Positions 8,861-18,022 of a stretch of 64,000 bases of DNA are shown in pieces. The DNA lies in assembly GCA_033856255.1 (NCBI GenBank), contig JAWVFH010000010.1, positions 19,691-83,690 on the forward strand, given 5' to 3'. Within the stretch, counting starts at the first letter, position 1, and each line of letters starts with the position of its first letter. The position numbers and the translations under genes are program-made. The DNA is from WHSW01 sp033856255. GTDB lineage: Bacteria > Actinomycetota > Thermoleophilia > Solirubrobacterales > 70-9. Below the pieces are notes generated by a model. The model made no database searches, was not told where the DNA came from, and worked only from the letters and a program-made list of their open reading frames with translations.

Positions 8861-10990
8861 TCAGCTACTCAGCGTCCAGGCGACCGAGCGCTGGAACCCC
8901 GCCAGGCTGTGGGCGGGGGTGAGCTGGGAGTCGATGATCTCGCGCGCCCCGGCGACCAGCGTCGCGGCCAGCTCGCGGTCGGAGAGCAGCCGGATCACCG
9001 CGGCCGCCAGCGCCGGTGGATCGTCGGGCTCGACGATCAGCGCCGACTCGCCCTCGACGAGCAGCTCCGGGATCGCCCCGACCCGAGTGACGACCGCGGG
9101 CTTGCCCGCGATCGCCGCCTCGAACGGCACCCGGCCGAAGGGCTCGTTGAAGCGCGCCGGGTTGACGATCACGTCGCCGGCCGCGTAGACGTCGGCGATG
9201 TCCTCGTGGTGCCCGGCGAGGATGATCGACCGCTGCAGCTTCAGCTGGGCGATCAGGCCGACCAGGTACTGGCGGTAGGCGATGTCCTGGGGCCGTGGAA
9301 ACGGGTCGCCGACGATCAGGTAGCGGGCGTCGGGGAATTGTTCGAGGATCTCCGGCATCGCCCTGATCAGCACGTCCTGGCCGCGGCCCTCCGTCAGGTA
9401 TCCCACGGAGACCAGGCACGGCGCCTCGGCTGAGATCCCGTAGGCGCCGCGCACCGCGCCGCCCTCGCCCTCCCCGTAGCGCGCGTCGTGCGGCGGGTAG
9501 ACGACCTCCACCGCCCCGGGTGGAAGGCGGTCGAACTGCCCCGCGACGACCTCCGAGCAGGCGATCAGCCCGCTCGCCAGGAGCCCGGTGAGGCGGGCCA
9601 GCTCGCGCCCCGCCAGCGCCCGGACCGGACCGGCGCCGTAGCCGCGGTCGAAGAGCTCGCCGCAGTAGACGAGCACCGGGACCCGCTCCAGGCGGGCGGC
9701 GAGCGAGACCGCCGGCAGCATCGACGTGACGGCGACGATCATGCTCGGCCGCCGCTCGCGGATCAGGCGGCGAAACTCGCCCACCTCGGCGATCATCCGG
9801 CGAAGCTGGCTCAGCGATCCGCCGCGAGCCCGCGGCAGCGTCAGGGCCTCGTAGTCGCGCAGGAGCACGGTCGCCTGCTCGGGGAGTGCCTCGCCGACGC
9901 TGCCGTCGGCGGGCAGGACGACGTCCAGCGCTCCCTGCGAGGCAAGCCAGGCGAGCTCGCGCTCGAGCGAGCGCGAGGGGCCGCTGGTGTCCGCGAGGTG
10001 GAAGACGGCGAGCGTCCGCAGCTGTCGCGGAGCCGGCGAGCGGCGGCGCAGGCGCCGGCGGCGGCGGGCTCGCCGCCGCAGCTCGGCCACCAGGCCGCGG
10101 TCGGTTCCCTCGCGGGCGAGCAGGGCCTCGGGATAGGGCTCGCTGCCCCGGGCGGCCCGGTAGCCGCGCAAGCGCCCGCTGATCCCTGCGGCCGTGCGGT
10201 CGAAGGCCAGCTGGCCGGCGCAGAGGGCGACCTCCGCCAGGATCGTCGGCGCGACCCTTCGCGGTGTGAGCACGCCCCACTTACGCAACACGTAGCCGCG
10301 CCCAAAGCCCATCAGGTAGTTCTTACGCGCCGACCCCGACCGGAGCGTGGCCGAGTGCTCGTGCACGCCCTGGGCGTCGGCGGCGAGCGCGCACCGGTAG
10401 CCCTCGCGGCGAAGGCGCAGGACGAGGTCGACGTCCTCCCAGTAGGCGAACAGCCGCTCGTCGAAGCCGCCGACGTCGACGAACGCCGCCCGCTCGAAGG
10501 CGGCGGCTGCCGCCGAGGGGCCGATCGGATCGCGGTCGACCCGCTCCAGCGCCGAGAGCGGCTCGCCGTTCAGGTAGTCGAAGACGAGCAGGGTGCTGTC
10601 GAGCTCCATCCCGGCGCTGTCGATCCGCGTCTGGTCCGCCCAGTCGCGCATCACTCCGGCGGCCATCGCGATCCCGGCGGCCGGGTCGAGGCGAGTACTG
10701 ATCCGCTCGACGAACCCCTGGTCGCAGACGCAGTCGTCGTTGAGCAGGACGATCGCCTCGCCCTCGGCCCGCTCGACGCCCAGGTTGACGGCGGCCGAGT
10801 AACCGACGTTCGTCGCCGACCGCACCACCTCGGCCCCGTGCTCGGCGCAGACGGCGGCGACCTCGTCGCCGGGTGAGCCGTTGTCGATCACGATCGTCTG
10901 ATGGTCGCCGCCGTCGAGGGACGCCAGCAGAGCGCCGACCCGCTTCGCGTCCAGCGTCGGCACCACCACGCTCGCCGTCCGCCCGGCCAT
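8861..10990 (-). CDS. Two-domain glycosyltransferase, GT2 fused to GT4
   Basis: 709 residues with two catalytic modules. Residues 1-300 are GT2: SVVVPTLDAKRVGALLASL, IVIDNGSPGDE, VLLNDDCVCD (metal site) and FAYWEDVDLVLRLRREG (ED base). An Arg-rich linker near 320 leads to a GT-B fold GT4 domain: a Rossmann C-lobe beginning CLVSVGYLTEGRGQDVLI and the nucleotide-sugar motif EPFGRVPFEAAIAGKP (E-x7-E). Fusions like this build two consecutive linkages. The ATG at 10990 shares one base with the methyltransferase stop. The frame is open upstream, but that part is the overlapping methyltransferase gene. Confidence 0.85.
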   Translation of the reverse strand: MAGRTASVVVPTLDAKRVGALLASLDGGDHQTIVIDNGSPGDEVAAVCAEHGAEVVRSATNVGYSAAVNLGVERAEGEAIVLLNDDCVCDQGFVERISTRLDPAAGIAMAAGVMRDWADQTRIDSAGMELDSTLLVFDYLNGEPLSALERVDRDPIGPSAAAAAFERAAFVDVGGFDERLFAYWEDVDLVLRLRREGYRCALAADAQGVHEHSATLRSGSARKNYLMGFGRGYVLRKWGVLTPRRVAPTILAEVALCAGQLAFDRTAAGISGRLRGYRAARGSEPYPEALLAREGTDRGLVAELRRRARRRRRLRRRSPAPRQLRTLAVFHLADTSGPSRSLERELAWLASQGALDVVLPADGSVGEALPEQATVLLRDYEALTLPRARGGSLSQLRRMIAEVGEFRRLIRERRPSMIVAVTSMLPAVSLAARLERVPVLVYCGELFDRGYGAGPVRALAGRELARLTGLLASGLIACSEVVAGQFDRLPPGAVEVVYPPHDARYGEGEGGAVRGAYGISAEAPCLVSVGYLTEGRGQDVLIRAMPEILEQFPDARYLIVGDPFPRPQDIAYRQYLVGLIAQLKLQRSIILAGHHEDIADVYAAGDVIVNPARFNEPFGRVPFEAAIAGKPAVVTRVGAIPELLVEGESALIVEPDDPPALAAAVIRLLSDRELAATLVAGAREIIDSQLTPAHSLAGFQRSVAWTLSS

Positions 10991-11949
10991 CACACGGCCC
11001 TCGCCTGGACGACGATCGAGCCGCCGCGCCTGCAGATCCCGGCGCCCAGTTCCGCGATCACCGCGACCGGCGCCAGCAGCGGGCCGGCAAGCGCCGTCAC
11101 GGTCCAGTCGCGCAGCGACGCCACCCCGCCGGCCTGACCGAGGTCGCGCTTCAGGGCGCGGAAGGCGAAGTCCCGCTCGCGGGTGAGGCGGTTGAGCAGG
11201 GTCTGCCACATGCCGAGTGGATTCTGCTCGACCAGCAGGTGACGCACCCGCTCGACCCGATAGCCGCTGCGCTCCAGCAGGGCGACGGCGCCGGCCGGGG
11301 TCAGATGGATCCGGTGACGAGGCACGTCCTGATGAAACCACCGGTCGCCGCCGAGGCGCGCCTGGAGCGAGGCGAGGTTGGGGACGGCGACCACCAGCGC
11401 CCCCCCGGGCGCCTGCCAGCCGCGGATCCGCGCCAGCGCCTCGGCCGGCCTGTCGAGGTGCTCGAGCGCGTGCCAGACGACGACGGCGTCCTCGCTGCCC
11501 GCCGCGAACTCGGCGTCGTCGACACCGACGTTCGCCACTTCGACCCCGATCGCCTCGGCGGCGGCGCACGCCGCCGGCGAGGGGTCGATGCCGCGGGCGT
11601 CGAGCCCGGCAGCGCGCATCGCCGCGACCAGCTTGCCGTCGCCGGCACCCACCTCGAGCACGCGCGAGCCGGCCTCGAGGTGGGAGACGAACCGCAGCCG
11701 GTCGCGCTCGGCGATGCTTCGCAGCGGGGCGAGCAGGCCGCGGGCCAGCCCTCGCGCGGGCGTGTAGGTACCGCCCTCGTACATCGCCGCCCGGTCGGGC
11801 GCGTCGCCGACGGTGACCCCCGACCCGCAGACCGCGCAGCGGCGCAGCTCGAAGCGCCCGGCGCCGGCGAGCTGGGGATCCGACGCGGTCGCAGGGCGCC
11901 AGTCGGTCAGCGACTGCCGGCCGCAGGCCGGACAGGTCGCGGCGTCCAC
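10990..11949 (-). CDS. Zinc-ribbon SAM methyltransferase
   Basis: 319 residues. Two CxxC knuckles at the N-terminus (CPAC near residue 6, CAVC near 38) suggest a zinc ribbon, as in sugar C-methyltransferase relatives. Then a class I Methyltransf_23 domain: VLEVGAGDGKLVAAMRAAG (motif I), GIDPSPAA, VVVWHALEHLDRPAEAL and GGALVVAVPN. The C-terminus has a hydrophobic stretch ending in RRGGSIVVQARAV. The start is GTG at 11949, ten bases after the sugar phosphotransferase stop, in one minus-strand operon. Probably methylates a sugar or lipid-linked sugar. Confidence 0.8.
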   Translation of the reverse strand: MDAATCPACGRQSLTDWRPATASDPQLAGAGRFELRRCAVCGSGVTVGDAPDRAAMYEGGTYTPARGLARGLLAPLRSIAERDRLRFVSHLEAGSRVLEVGAGDGKLVAAMRAAGLDARGIDPSPAACAAAEAIGVEVANVGVDDAEFAAGSEDAVVVWHALEHLDRPAEALARIRGWQAPGGALVVAVPNLASLQARLGGDRWFHQDVPRHRIHLTPAGAVALLERSGYRVERVRHLLVEQNPLGMWQTLLNRLTRERDFAFRALKRDLGQAGGVASLRDWTVTALAGPLLAPVAVIAELGAGICRRGGSIVVQARAV

Positions 11950-11959
11950 GACCGGGCGG

Positions 11960-13330
11960 TCAGTAGGCCCCGGACCCGCGCAGGGTCACGGGGACGGTCT
12001 CGGCGATGATCCGCAGGTCGCGGGCGAGGGAGAGGTTCTCGATGTAATCGAGCTCGACCGCGAGGCGCTCGTGGAAGGTCAGGTCGCCGCGGCCGAACAC
12101 CTGCATCGGGCCGGTGATCCCGGGCTTGACGCTGAGGCGGAAGCGATGCTCGGGCCGGTAGCGCTCGACCAGCTCGACCTGCTCCGGCCGCGGGCCGACG
12201 ATGCTCATCTCGCCGCGCAGGACGTTGATCAGCTGCGGCAGCTCGTCGAGGCTGAGCCGGCGCAGGAAGCGCCCGAACCGAGTGACGCGCGGATCGTCGG
12301 AGAGCTTGAACACCGGGTCGCGGAGGTCGTCGAGGCGAATCACGTCGGCGAGCCGTTCCTCGGCGTCGGCGACCATGGTCCGGAACTTGTGCATCTGGAA
12401 CGGCCGCCCGTCGAGCCCGGCCCGGGTCTGGTTGAAGAACACCGGGCCGCGGCTGTCGAGCTTGATCGCAAGCGCGATCAGGGGGAAGAACGGCGCCGTC
12501 AGCAGCAGCACGATGCTCGAGACGAGGAGGTCGAAGCCGCGCTTGATCAGCGCCGTGGATCGCGACGGATCCCAGGTCTCGTACTCGAGCACCGGCAGGT
12601 CCGCGACCCGCGAAAGGCGGACCGGGCCCGCGCGCCCGTGCAGCGGTGAGATGACGCTCAGCTTCACCTGCGCCTCGCGGCAGAGGGCGACCAGGCCTCC
12701 CACCTCGCCGGGCTCCATCCGGTCGGAGGCGAAGATCACCCGGTCGACGCCGCCCGCGAGGGCGTCGAAGGCCTCGATCTCGTGCTCGTCGACGAGCTTC
12801 AGGTGCATGTCGGGGAAGAGCTCGAGCTTGCGGCGGATCATCTCGGCCAGGTCGCCGTCGCCCAGCACCGCCGTCACCTCGGGCGGCGTCAGCCTGCGCC
12901 AGGCCCAGCGCGCGGCCCCGCGCAGGAACAGCGCACCGACCGCGGCCACGAACCAGGCGCCGACGGCGGCGGTCGGGGTGACCTCCCCGGCGGGCGTCTG
13001 CGGCAGCACCAGCGCCAGCAGCGCTACCCCGGCGGCGGCCCAGGCGGCGAGCGCCGGCATCTCGTCGACGGTCAGGTGGCGGATCGCGACGTGGTCGCGG
13101 TCATACAAGCCGATCAGCTTCGCCACGACGACCCAGGCGGGGAGCAGGATCAGGGCCCAGAAGGCGTCCGCGGAGGACGAGGCGACGACCAGGCTGGCCC
13201 CCGCGGCGGCGATCAGATCGGCGAGCGCGAGCATGCGGCGGCGCAGCGCGTCACGCCAGAAACGTGGCCTACCGGCCTCGCCCTCGCTGTCCCGCTCGAC
13301 CTGAAGGGGAGGGGATCCTTCCCTAGCCAT
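11960..13330 (-). CDS. Polyprenyl-phosphate sugar phosphotransferase (WcaJ/WbaP family)
   Basis: Membrane enzyme that starts exopolysaccharide repeat synthesis by moving a sugar phosphate onto undecaprenyl phosphate. 456 residues from the ATG at 13330; the longer open frame lacks homology and a TACCCT -10 sits seven bases before this ATG. N-terminal helices, a CoA-binding-like domain, then the catalytic block: KRGFDLLVSSIVLLLTAPFF helix, RAGLDGRPFQMHKFRTM, LSLDELPQLINVLRGEMSIVGPRP and KPGITGPMQVFGRGDLTF. It heads the operon with the methyltransferase and GT2-GT4 protein. Confidence 0.92.
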   Translation of the reverse strand: MAREGSPPLQVERDSEGEAGRPRFWRDALRRRMLALADLIAAAGASLVVASSSADAFWALILLPAWVVVAKLIGLYDRDHVAIRHLTVDEMPALAAWAAAGVALLALVLPQTPAGEVTPTAAVGAWFVAAVGALFLRGAARWAWRRLTPPEVTAVLGDGDLAEMIRRKLELFPDMHLKLVDEHEIEAFDALAGGVDRVIFASDRMEPGEVGGLVALCREAQVKLSVISPLHGRAGPVRLSRVADLPVLEYETWDPSRSTALIKRGFDLLVSSIVLLLTAPFFPLIALAIKLDSRGPVFFNQTRAGLDGRPFQMHKFRTMVADAEERLADVIRLDDLRDPVFKLSDDPRVTRFGRFLRRLSLDELPQLINVLRGEMSIVGPRPEQVELVERYRPEHRFRLSVKPGITGPMQVFGRGDLTFHERLAVELDYIENLSLARDLRIIAETVPVTLRGSGAY

Positions 13331-13337
13331 CGTGTCT

Positions 13338-13343
13338 AGGGTA
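13338..13343 (-). promoter_or_regulatory. -10 element TACCCT for the sugar phosphotransferase gene
   Basis: TACCCT read on the minus strand ends seven bases before the ATG at 13330. This is the spacing of a leaderless transcript and supports the chosen start. No good -35 is visible. Confidence 0.45.
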
Positions 13344-13432
13344 ACCCGGCAGGACCGCAAAAGCAGCGCTGACGCGGTTTCTGGGGACGCGCGCCCGCAG
13401 CGCTGCGCTCGTCCCTCTACCCTCACCGGCCG

Positions 13433-14356
13433 ATGAGCCCGGCCCCCGAGCCATCCGCGTTTTTGATCTGCGTCGAGCACGGCAGGCTCGAGAGCGAGGC
13501 GATCCTGCTGGTCGAGAGCCTGCGCGCCTGGGGTGGCTCATCGGCGGACTCACCGGTCTACGCGTTCGCCCCGCGGCCCGAGTTCCGGCCGGAGGCGGCG
13601 ACGGTCGAGCGCCTCACCGAGCTCGGCTGCACGGTGATCGACGAGCCGCTGGTCGACCGGTTCGCCGACAACCCGACCTTCAACAAGGTTCCCGTCTGCG
13701 CCTGGGCGGAGCGCGAGCTCGACCACGAGACGCTGATCTTCTGCGACACCGACTGCGTGTTCCTCGGCGAGCCCTCCGAGCTCGCCGAGGGCGACTGGGT
13801 GGCGGCGATGCGGCCCGTCGACCGGCGGATCGCCGGCTCGCGCGGCAAGGGAAGGGGCGAGCCCTTCTGGCAGAAGATGTACGCGGAGCTCGGGGTCACG
13901 GGCCGCCCCTTCGTCCGCACCACCGTCGGGCAGATGGAGATCCGCGCCTACTGGAACAGCGGCCTGATCGGGGCCCGTCGCAGCGCCGGCCTGTTCACGG
14001 CCTGGGAGCGGGCGCTGGGGAAGCTCTACGACGCCGGCCTGGTCGACAGCCGTTGGCCGCAGTTCATGGACCAGATCAGCTGGGCGATGGTGACCGCCGA
14101 CGTCCACGATCGCGTGCGGATTCTCTCCGACGCCTACAACTACCCCCTCCGCCACCGCCCGTCCCTGAAGGCCGCGGCGGTCGAGCTCGACCTCGCCGAG
14201 ATCGTGCATCTGCACTACCGCCTCTGGTTCCACATGCCCGACGCGCTGGGCAGGGTCGAGCCGCCGTTCGACCCGCGGAGCGACCGCTATCTCTGGCTCG
14301 AGCAGCGCCTGCCGCTGGAGCCCGAGATCGACGACGAAACCGACGAAGAGGCCTGA
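13433..14356 (+). CDS. GT-A fold nucleotide-sugar transferase-like protein
   Basis: 307 residues, soluble. FCDTDCVFLGEP contains a DxD metal-binding motif, VPVCAWAERELDHETLI precedes it, and AYWNSGLIGARR plus FMDQISWAMV resemble the donor and acceptor blocks of nucleotide-diphospho-sugar transferases (GT8-like superfamily). I cannot assign a family precisely. A TACCCT -10 lies at 13418-13423. It sits in the glycan cluster and ends five bases from the convergent O-antigen ligase-like gene. Confidence 0.6.
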   Translation: MSPAPEPSAFLICVEHGRLESEAILLVESLRAWGGSSADSPVYAFAPRPEFRPEAATVERLTELGCTVIDEPLVDRFADNPTFNKVPVCAWAERELDHETLIFCDTDCVFLGEPSELAEGDWVAAMRPVDRRIAGSRGKGRGEPFWQKMYAELGVTGRPFVRTTVGQMEIRAYWNSGLIGARRSAGLFTAWERALGKLYDAGLVDSRWPQFMDQISWAMVTADVHDRVRILSDAYNYPLRHRPSLKAAAVELDLAEIVHLHYRLWFHMPDALGRVEPPFDPRSDRYLWLEQRLPLEPEIDDETDEEA

Positions 14357-14361
14357 GGCCG

Positions 14362-16290
14362 TCAGCTCGCCGCGGCGAGCTGCTGGATGATGTCCGGGTC
14401 GCGCGGGTTGAGCTCGTGCGCCGCCAGCAGCTCCGCGTGAGCCGCGGCCGGGTCGTCGTCCTCGGCCGCCATCCGCGCGGCGAGCAGGCGCAGGCGGTAT
14501 TCGTCGGACGAGCGGTCGATCGCCTCGCCGATCGCCGCGCGGGCTCTCTCGTAGTCGCCCGCCTGCTCGTAGACGAGGGCGAGCTGGGTGCGCGGCTCGG
14601 CCGCCCACGGCTGCAGGTCGATCGCGTCGTTGGCGGCCTTCACGGCGTCGTCGATCCGGCCGTCCGCGGCGGCGCCGCGGCTCGAATCGAGCGAGTGCGC
14701 GGAGAGCAGCAGCAGGCCGGAGGCGCAGATCGAGACCCAGGCGACCAGCAGCAGGACCACCCCGCCGGCGAAGCGGCGGCGGCTGCGCGCCTGCCACCGC
14801 GCGGGCGGCGGCGCGCCGTCGGCTGCGCTCACCGTCGCCGGGCCGGTGAGCAGCGCCGCGGCGACGATCGTGATCCCGAACACGGCCGGCAGATCCCAGG
14901 TCCAGTCGACCGCCGCGGCGGCGAAGCCGACGACGAGCAGCGCCAGCGCCGGACCCGCGTCGGCCACCGCATCGGCGGCGCGCAGCCGCCTCACCGCGGC
15001 GACCGCGACCGAGCCGAAGAACGCGACCAGCAACGCGAAGCCGGCGATCCCGAGCTCGGCCAGGGTCTCGAAGAGGACCGAGTGGGCACGGGTGGCCGGG
15101 ATCGGCACCTCCCGGTGCTCGAACCAGTAGGGCGTGTAGCCGCTCGTCCCCACGCCGCCGATCGGCGCGCTGGCGAAGGCATCGACCGCCGTCTCCCAGA
15201 ACTGGTAGCGGCCGCTGCCGCCGCCGCGCAGCAGGCCCACCTGCCCGGTGGCGAGCTCGGCGTTGCTCGGCGCGGCCTTGAACTCGTCGAACTGCTGGAC
15301 GGGGTCGGCGGCGACGATCGCGATCACGGCGGCCAGCCCGAGGACGCCGGCCGCGAGCCGACCGGTGCGGACGGAGATCCGGAACGCCTGCAGGGGCTCG
15401 TCGAGCAGCCGGCGAAGCGCCAGCGTGGCGCCAACCAGGACGACGGTGACGGCGAGCATCTGGTCGCCCTGACCGCCCGCCTGCGCGCCGACCGGGTTGT
15501 TGAGCAGCTCGTCGCGAGTCTCGGCGATTGCGATCAGGATCGCGGCGGCGAGCAGGCCGAGGGCGAGGTTCGCGACCAGGCGCGCCCGCCAGGGGCCGAC
15601 CGCGACCAGGACCGCAATCGCGAGGCCGGCGGCGACGATCCCGCCGCGCGAGTCGGTCATCCAGAGGGCGAGGCACACGGCCGGCATCGCCGCGACCGCC
15701 GCCGAGCGGACCCAGCGCGACGGCGAGCTGGCCGCGAACCAGGCGAGCGAGACGATCGCCGCCGCCATCGCCGACGCGAGCCCGTTCCAGTACCCGATCG
15801 GGTAGGTGAGGCGGCCGAGGACCGCGGGCAGCGTGCGGGCGAGATCGGCGTCGGGATGGCCGAACGGTGCGGGCTCGAAGCGGGCGAGCAGGGCGACCGC
15901 GGCGACGGCCGTCAGCCCGACCGCGAGGCCCGCGAGCCACGGCCGCGCCTCGCCGCGCCGGGAGGAGATCACCACGGCGACGAATGCCCCCAGGTAGGCG
16001 AGCGTCCTGACGACGTCCTCGAAGCCGTGGCCGTCGTCGGTCGCCCACGCGAGCGAGAGCGCCGTCAGCGCGGCCAGGCCGGCCAGCGCCAGGCCGGTGG
16101 CGACGGCGGCGCCCGGTGGCTCGGCCCGCGGCACGACGCCGGTCGCCAGCCCGAGCAGCACCAGGGCCCAGACGATCAGTCCGGCAGCGGCGAACGCGGT
16201 CGCCTCGAACCCGCCCCCGGCCATCGCCAGGGCCACGCAGGCGCCCGCAACTGCGCCCATGATCAGGTGTTTCACCTCTACACGTTGCAT
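14362..16290 (-). CDS. O-antigen ligase/polymerase-like membrane protein with C-terminal TPR
   Basis: 642 residues from ATG 16290; a GTG at 16335 in the same frame is an alternative. About twelve transmembrane helices occupy residues 1-450, with a large loop containing PIGGVGTSGYTPYWFEHREVPIPATRAHS. Conserved Arg/His-rich loops of this kind are typical of the Wzy_C/WaaL superfamily. The C-terminal 120 residues are tetratricopeptide-like helices (ALVYEQAGDYERARAAIGEA). Likely polymerises or ligates lipid-linked glycan outside the membrane, using the product of the neighbouring transferases. Confidence 0.75.
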   Translation of the reverse strand: MQRVEVKHLIMGAVAGACVALAMAGGGFEATAFAAAGLIVWALVLLGLATGVVPRAEPPGAAVATGLALAGLAALTALSLAWATDDGHGFEDVVRTLAYLGAFVAVVISSRRGEARPWLAGLAVGLTAVAAVALLARFEPAPFGHPDADLARTLPAVLGRLTYPIGYWNGLASAMAAAIVSLAWFAASSPSRWVRSAAVAAMPAVCLALWMTDSRGGIVAAGLAIAVLVAVGPWRARLVANLALGLLAAAILIAIAETRDELLNNPVGAQAGGQGDQMLAVTVVLVGATLALRRLLDEPLQAFRISVRTGRLAAGVLGLAAVIAIVAADPVQQFDEFKAAPSNAELATGQVGLLRGGGSGRYQFWETAVDAFASAPIGGVGTSGYTPYWFEHREVPIPATRAHSVLFETLAELGIAGFALLVAFFGSVAVAAVRRLRAADAVADAGPALALLVVGFAAAAVDWTWDLPAVFGITIVAAALLTGPATVSAADGAPPPARWQARSRRRFAGGVVLLLVAWVSICASGLLLLSAHSLDSSRGAAADGRIDDAVKAANDAIDLQPWAAEPRTQLALVYEQAGDYERARAAIGEAIDRSSDEYRLRLLAARMAAEDDDPAAAHAELLAAHELNPRDPDIIQQLAAAS

Positions 16291-16296
16291 GCATTC

Positions 16297-16302
16297 ATTG
16301 TC
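16297..16302 (-). promoter_or_regulatory. -10-like GACAAT before the ligase-like gene
   Basis: GACAAT on the minus strand stands six bases before ATG 16290, the leaderless spacing seen at other genes here. It favours that start over the GTG at 16335. Confidence 0.35.
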
Positions 16303-16359
16303 GACCGCACTCTGTACCCTGCTGCGGGCCCCCACCTCTGAAAAGGACGTGACTTACGG

Positions 16360-16728
16360 ATGACGCAAGGCAGGAAGTCTAGGACCGTGCTCGCAATCGT
16401 CTGCGCGCTCGCCGCCCTCGCGGCGGCGACCGTGGTGCCCGCGTACGCCGGCGCCCAGGCCGCGGACAACGAGTACAACCTCACCCTGCCCGGCGCCAGC
16501 GGTGGCGGCCAGGGAGATGCCGGCGGCGGCCAGACCCCGAGCGCCGGCGCTCCGGGGGCCTCCGGCGCCGACAGCAGCGGTGGCGGCGCCCCGATCGTGC
16601 TCATCGGTCTCGCCGCGCTGGCGGCGCTCTGCACCGGGGCCGCGGTCTGGCGCCTGCGCGACCGGTCCGGCGACCGCAGTTCGAAGGTTGGTCCCGGCGC
16701 ACCCGAGGCCGCTTCCGAGACACAATAG
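16360..16728 (+). CDS. Small exported Gly/Ala-rich protein with C-terminal membrane anchor
   Basis: 122 residues. An N-terminal signal peptide (MTQGRKSRT then a long Ala/Val core ending AYAGAQA) is followed by a Gly/Ser/Ala-rich low-complexity stretch (about 45-75), a second hydrophobic helix (PIVLIGLAALAALCTGAAVW) and a charged tail. This looks like a small surface protein with a C-terminal anchor. AAAAGGA at 16341-16347 is a plausible ribosome site. It precedes the glycosidase genes by four bases and is probably co-transcribed with them. Function unknown. Confidence 0.65.
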   Translation: MTQGRKSRTVLAIVCALAALAAATVVPAYAGAQAADNEYNLTLPGASGGGQGDAGGGQTPSAGAPGASGADSSGGGAPIVLIGLAALAALCTGAAVWRLRDRSGDRSSKVGPGAPEAASETQ

Positions 16729-16732
16729 GTGG

Positions 16733-18022
16733 GTGCGGTCGGAGGACTCACGCGGGGCCGGTAACCAGGCACCGCCGTCAAGCCGGCGTCGCCTTCGGGC
16801 GATCGTCGTCACGGCGGTGTCGGTCGTCGCGATGCTGGCGCTGGCCGGCCCGGCGACGGCGGCGAAGCCGGTCTTCGGGATCGTGCCCCAGGACGGCGCC
16901 CTGCCGCCGACCAGCGACCTCGATCTGATGCCCGGTGGCGGGATCACGGGCATGAGGACGATGCTGCCGTGGGGGTCGATCGAGTCGACCCGCGGCCACT
17001 ACGACTGGGGCGATGCCGACGCGATCATCCGCGAGACGACGAACCGCGGCATCCAGCCGTTCATCTTCCTCTACGGGACCCCGGACTGGGCCGCGAAGAT
17101 CGACAACCGGGACTGCAGAGGCGCCGGCACCTGCGCCGTCTATCCGCCGCGGACGAAGGAAACGCGGGACGCATTCGGCGCCTTCGCCGCGGCCGCGGCC
17201 GCCCGCTACGGCCCAGGAGGGACCTTCTGGGAGCCGCCGATCAACCCTCGCGAAGACGGCCCCTACGGCCAGGACCCCCCGGACCCATGCGACGTCACGC
17301 CGGAGCTCTGCATACCGCAGCCGCCCCCGACCCCCCCGCCGCCGCTGCCGACCCCGCCGCCGCTGCCGACCGAGCCGCCCTGCGGCTGCACGGTCGCCCA
17401 CCCGATCACCGTCTGGCAGATCTGGAACGAGGAGAACTCGCCCAAGTACTTCGCTCCCAAGGTCGACGTCCGCAAGTACGCGGCGCTGCTGAAGAGCGCC
17501 GCCGCAGGGATCCGCTTCGTCGACCCCAGCGCCGAGATCGTCCTCGGCGGCATGTGGGGGCCGAACTCGGCCCGCGAGGTGGTGACGACGACGAAGGAGT
17601 ACCTGAGCAAGCTCTACGCCCTCGGCGCCGCCGGCGACTTCGACTCGATCGCGCTCCACCCGTACGCCAACAACGCCAAGCAGTCGGTCGCCCAGCTCGA
17701 CAGCGCGCGGCGGGTGATGGACAGGGCGGGCGACACCGACGCCGGGATCTGGGTGACGGAGATCGGCTGGGCCGGGCGGGGACCGGCGAACAACCCCTAC
17801 GTCAAGGGCCTGCTGGGCCAGGCTCGCGTCCTCACGCAGGCGCTCTCGGCTTACGTGCGCGAGCGCAGGGCGCTCGATCTGCGCGGGGTGTTCTGGTACT
17901 CGTGGCGGGACATGAAGGGTGGCGACCTGATCTGCGAGTGGTGCGGCCACGCGGGGCTGAGGGACAAGAAGGGCGAGCCGAAGCCGGCCTGGCGGGCGTT
18001 CGTGAGGGTGGCGCGCGGGTGA
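16733..18022 (+). CDS. Secreted GH-A clan glycosidase, PslG-like, paralogue 1
   Basis: TIM-barrel glycoside hydrolase of 429 residues from GTG 16733; the frame is open further upstream but overlaps the previous gene without homology. A signal peptide (about 20-44) leads to VFGIVPQ. Catalytic residues by family pattern: acid/base Glu233 in WNEEN and nucleophile Glu343 in VTEIGW. HPYA near 309 is also conserved. A Cys128/Cys134 pair and a late CEWC fit disulphides outside the cell. Unique to this copy is a Pro-rich, Cys-containing insert at about 172-222. It is coupled to paralogue 2 by a GTGA overlap. Probably trims an exopolysaccharide. Confidence 0.75.
   Translation: MRSEDSRGAGNQAPPSSRRRLRAIVVTAVSVVAMLALAGPATAAKPVFGIVPQDGALPPTSDLDLMPGGGITGMRTMLPWGSIESTRGHYDWGDADAIIRETTNRGIQPFIFLYGTPDWAAKIDNRDCRGAGTCAVYPPRTKETRDAFGAFAAAAAARYGPGGTFWEPPINPREDGPYGQDPPDPCDVTPELCIPQPPPTPPPPLPTPPPLPTEPPCGCTVAHPITVWQIWNEENSPKYFAPKVDVRKYAALLKSAAAGIRFVDPSAEIVLGGMWGPNSAREVVTTTKEYLSKLYALGAAGDFDSIALHPYANNAKQSVAQLDSARRVMDRAGDTDAGIWVTEIGWAGRGPANNPYVKGLLGQARVLTQALSAYVRERRALDLRGVFWYSWRDMKGGDLICEWCGHAGLRDKKGEPKPAWRAFVRVARG

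Noticed and set aside
13550..16341. Long frames on the other strands over the ligase-like and GT-like genes
   Set aside because: Low-complexity Arg/Pro/Gly/Ala composition and no domain; the chosen frames have membrane helices or a DxD motif.
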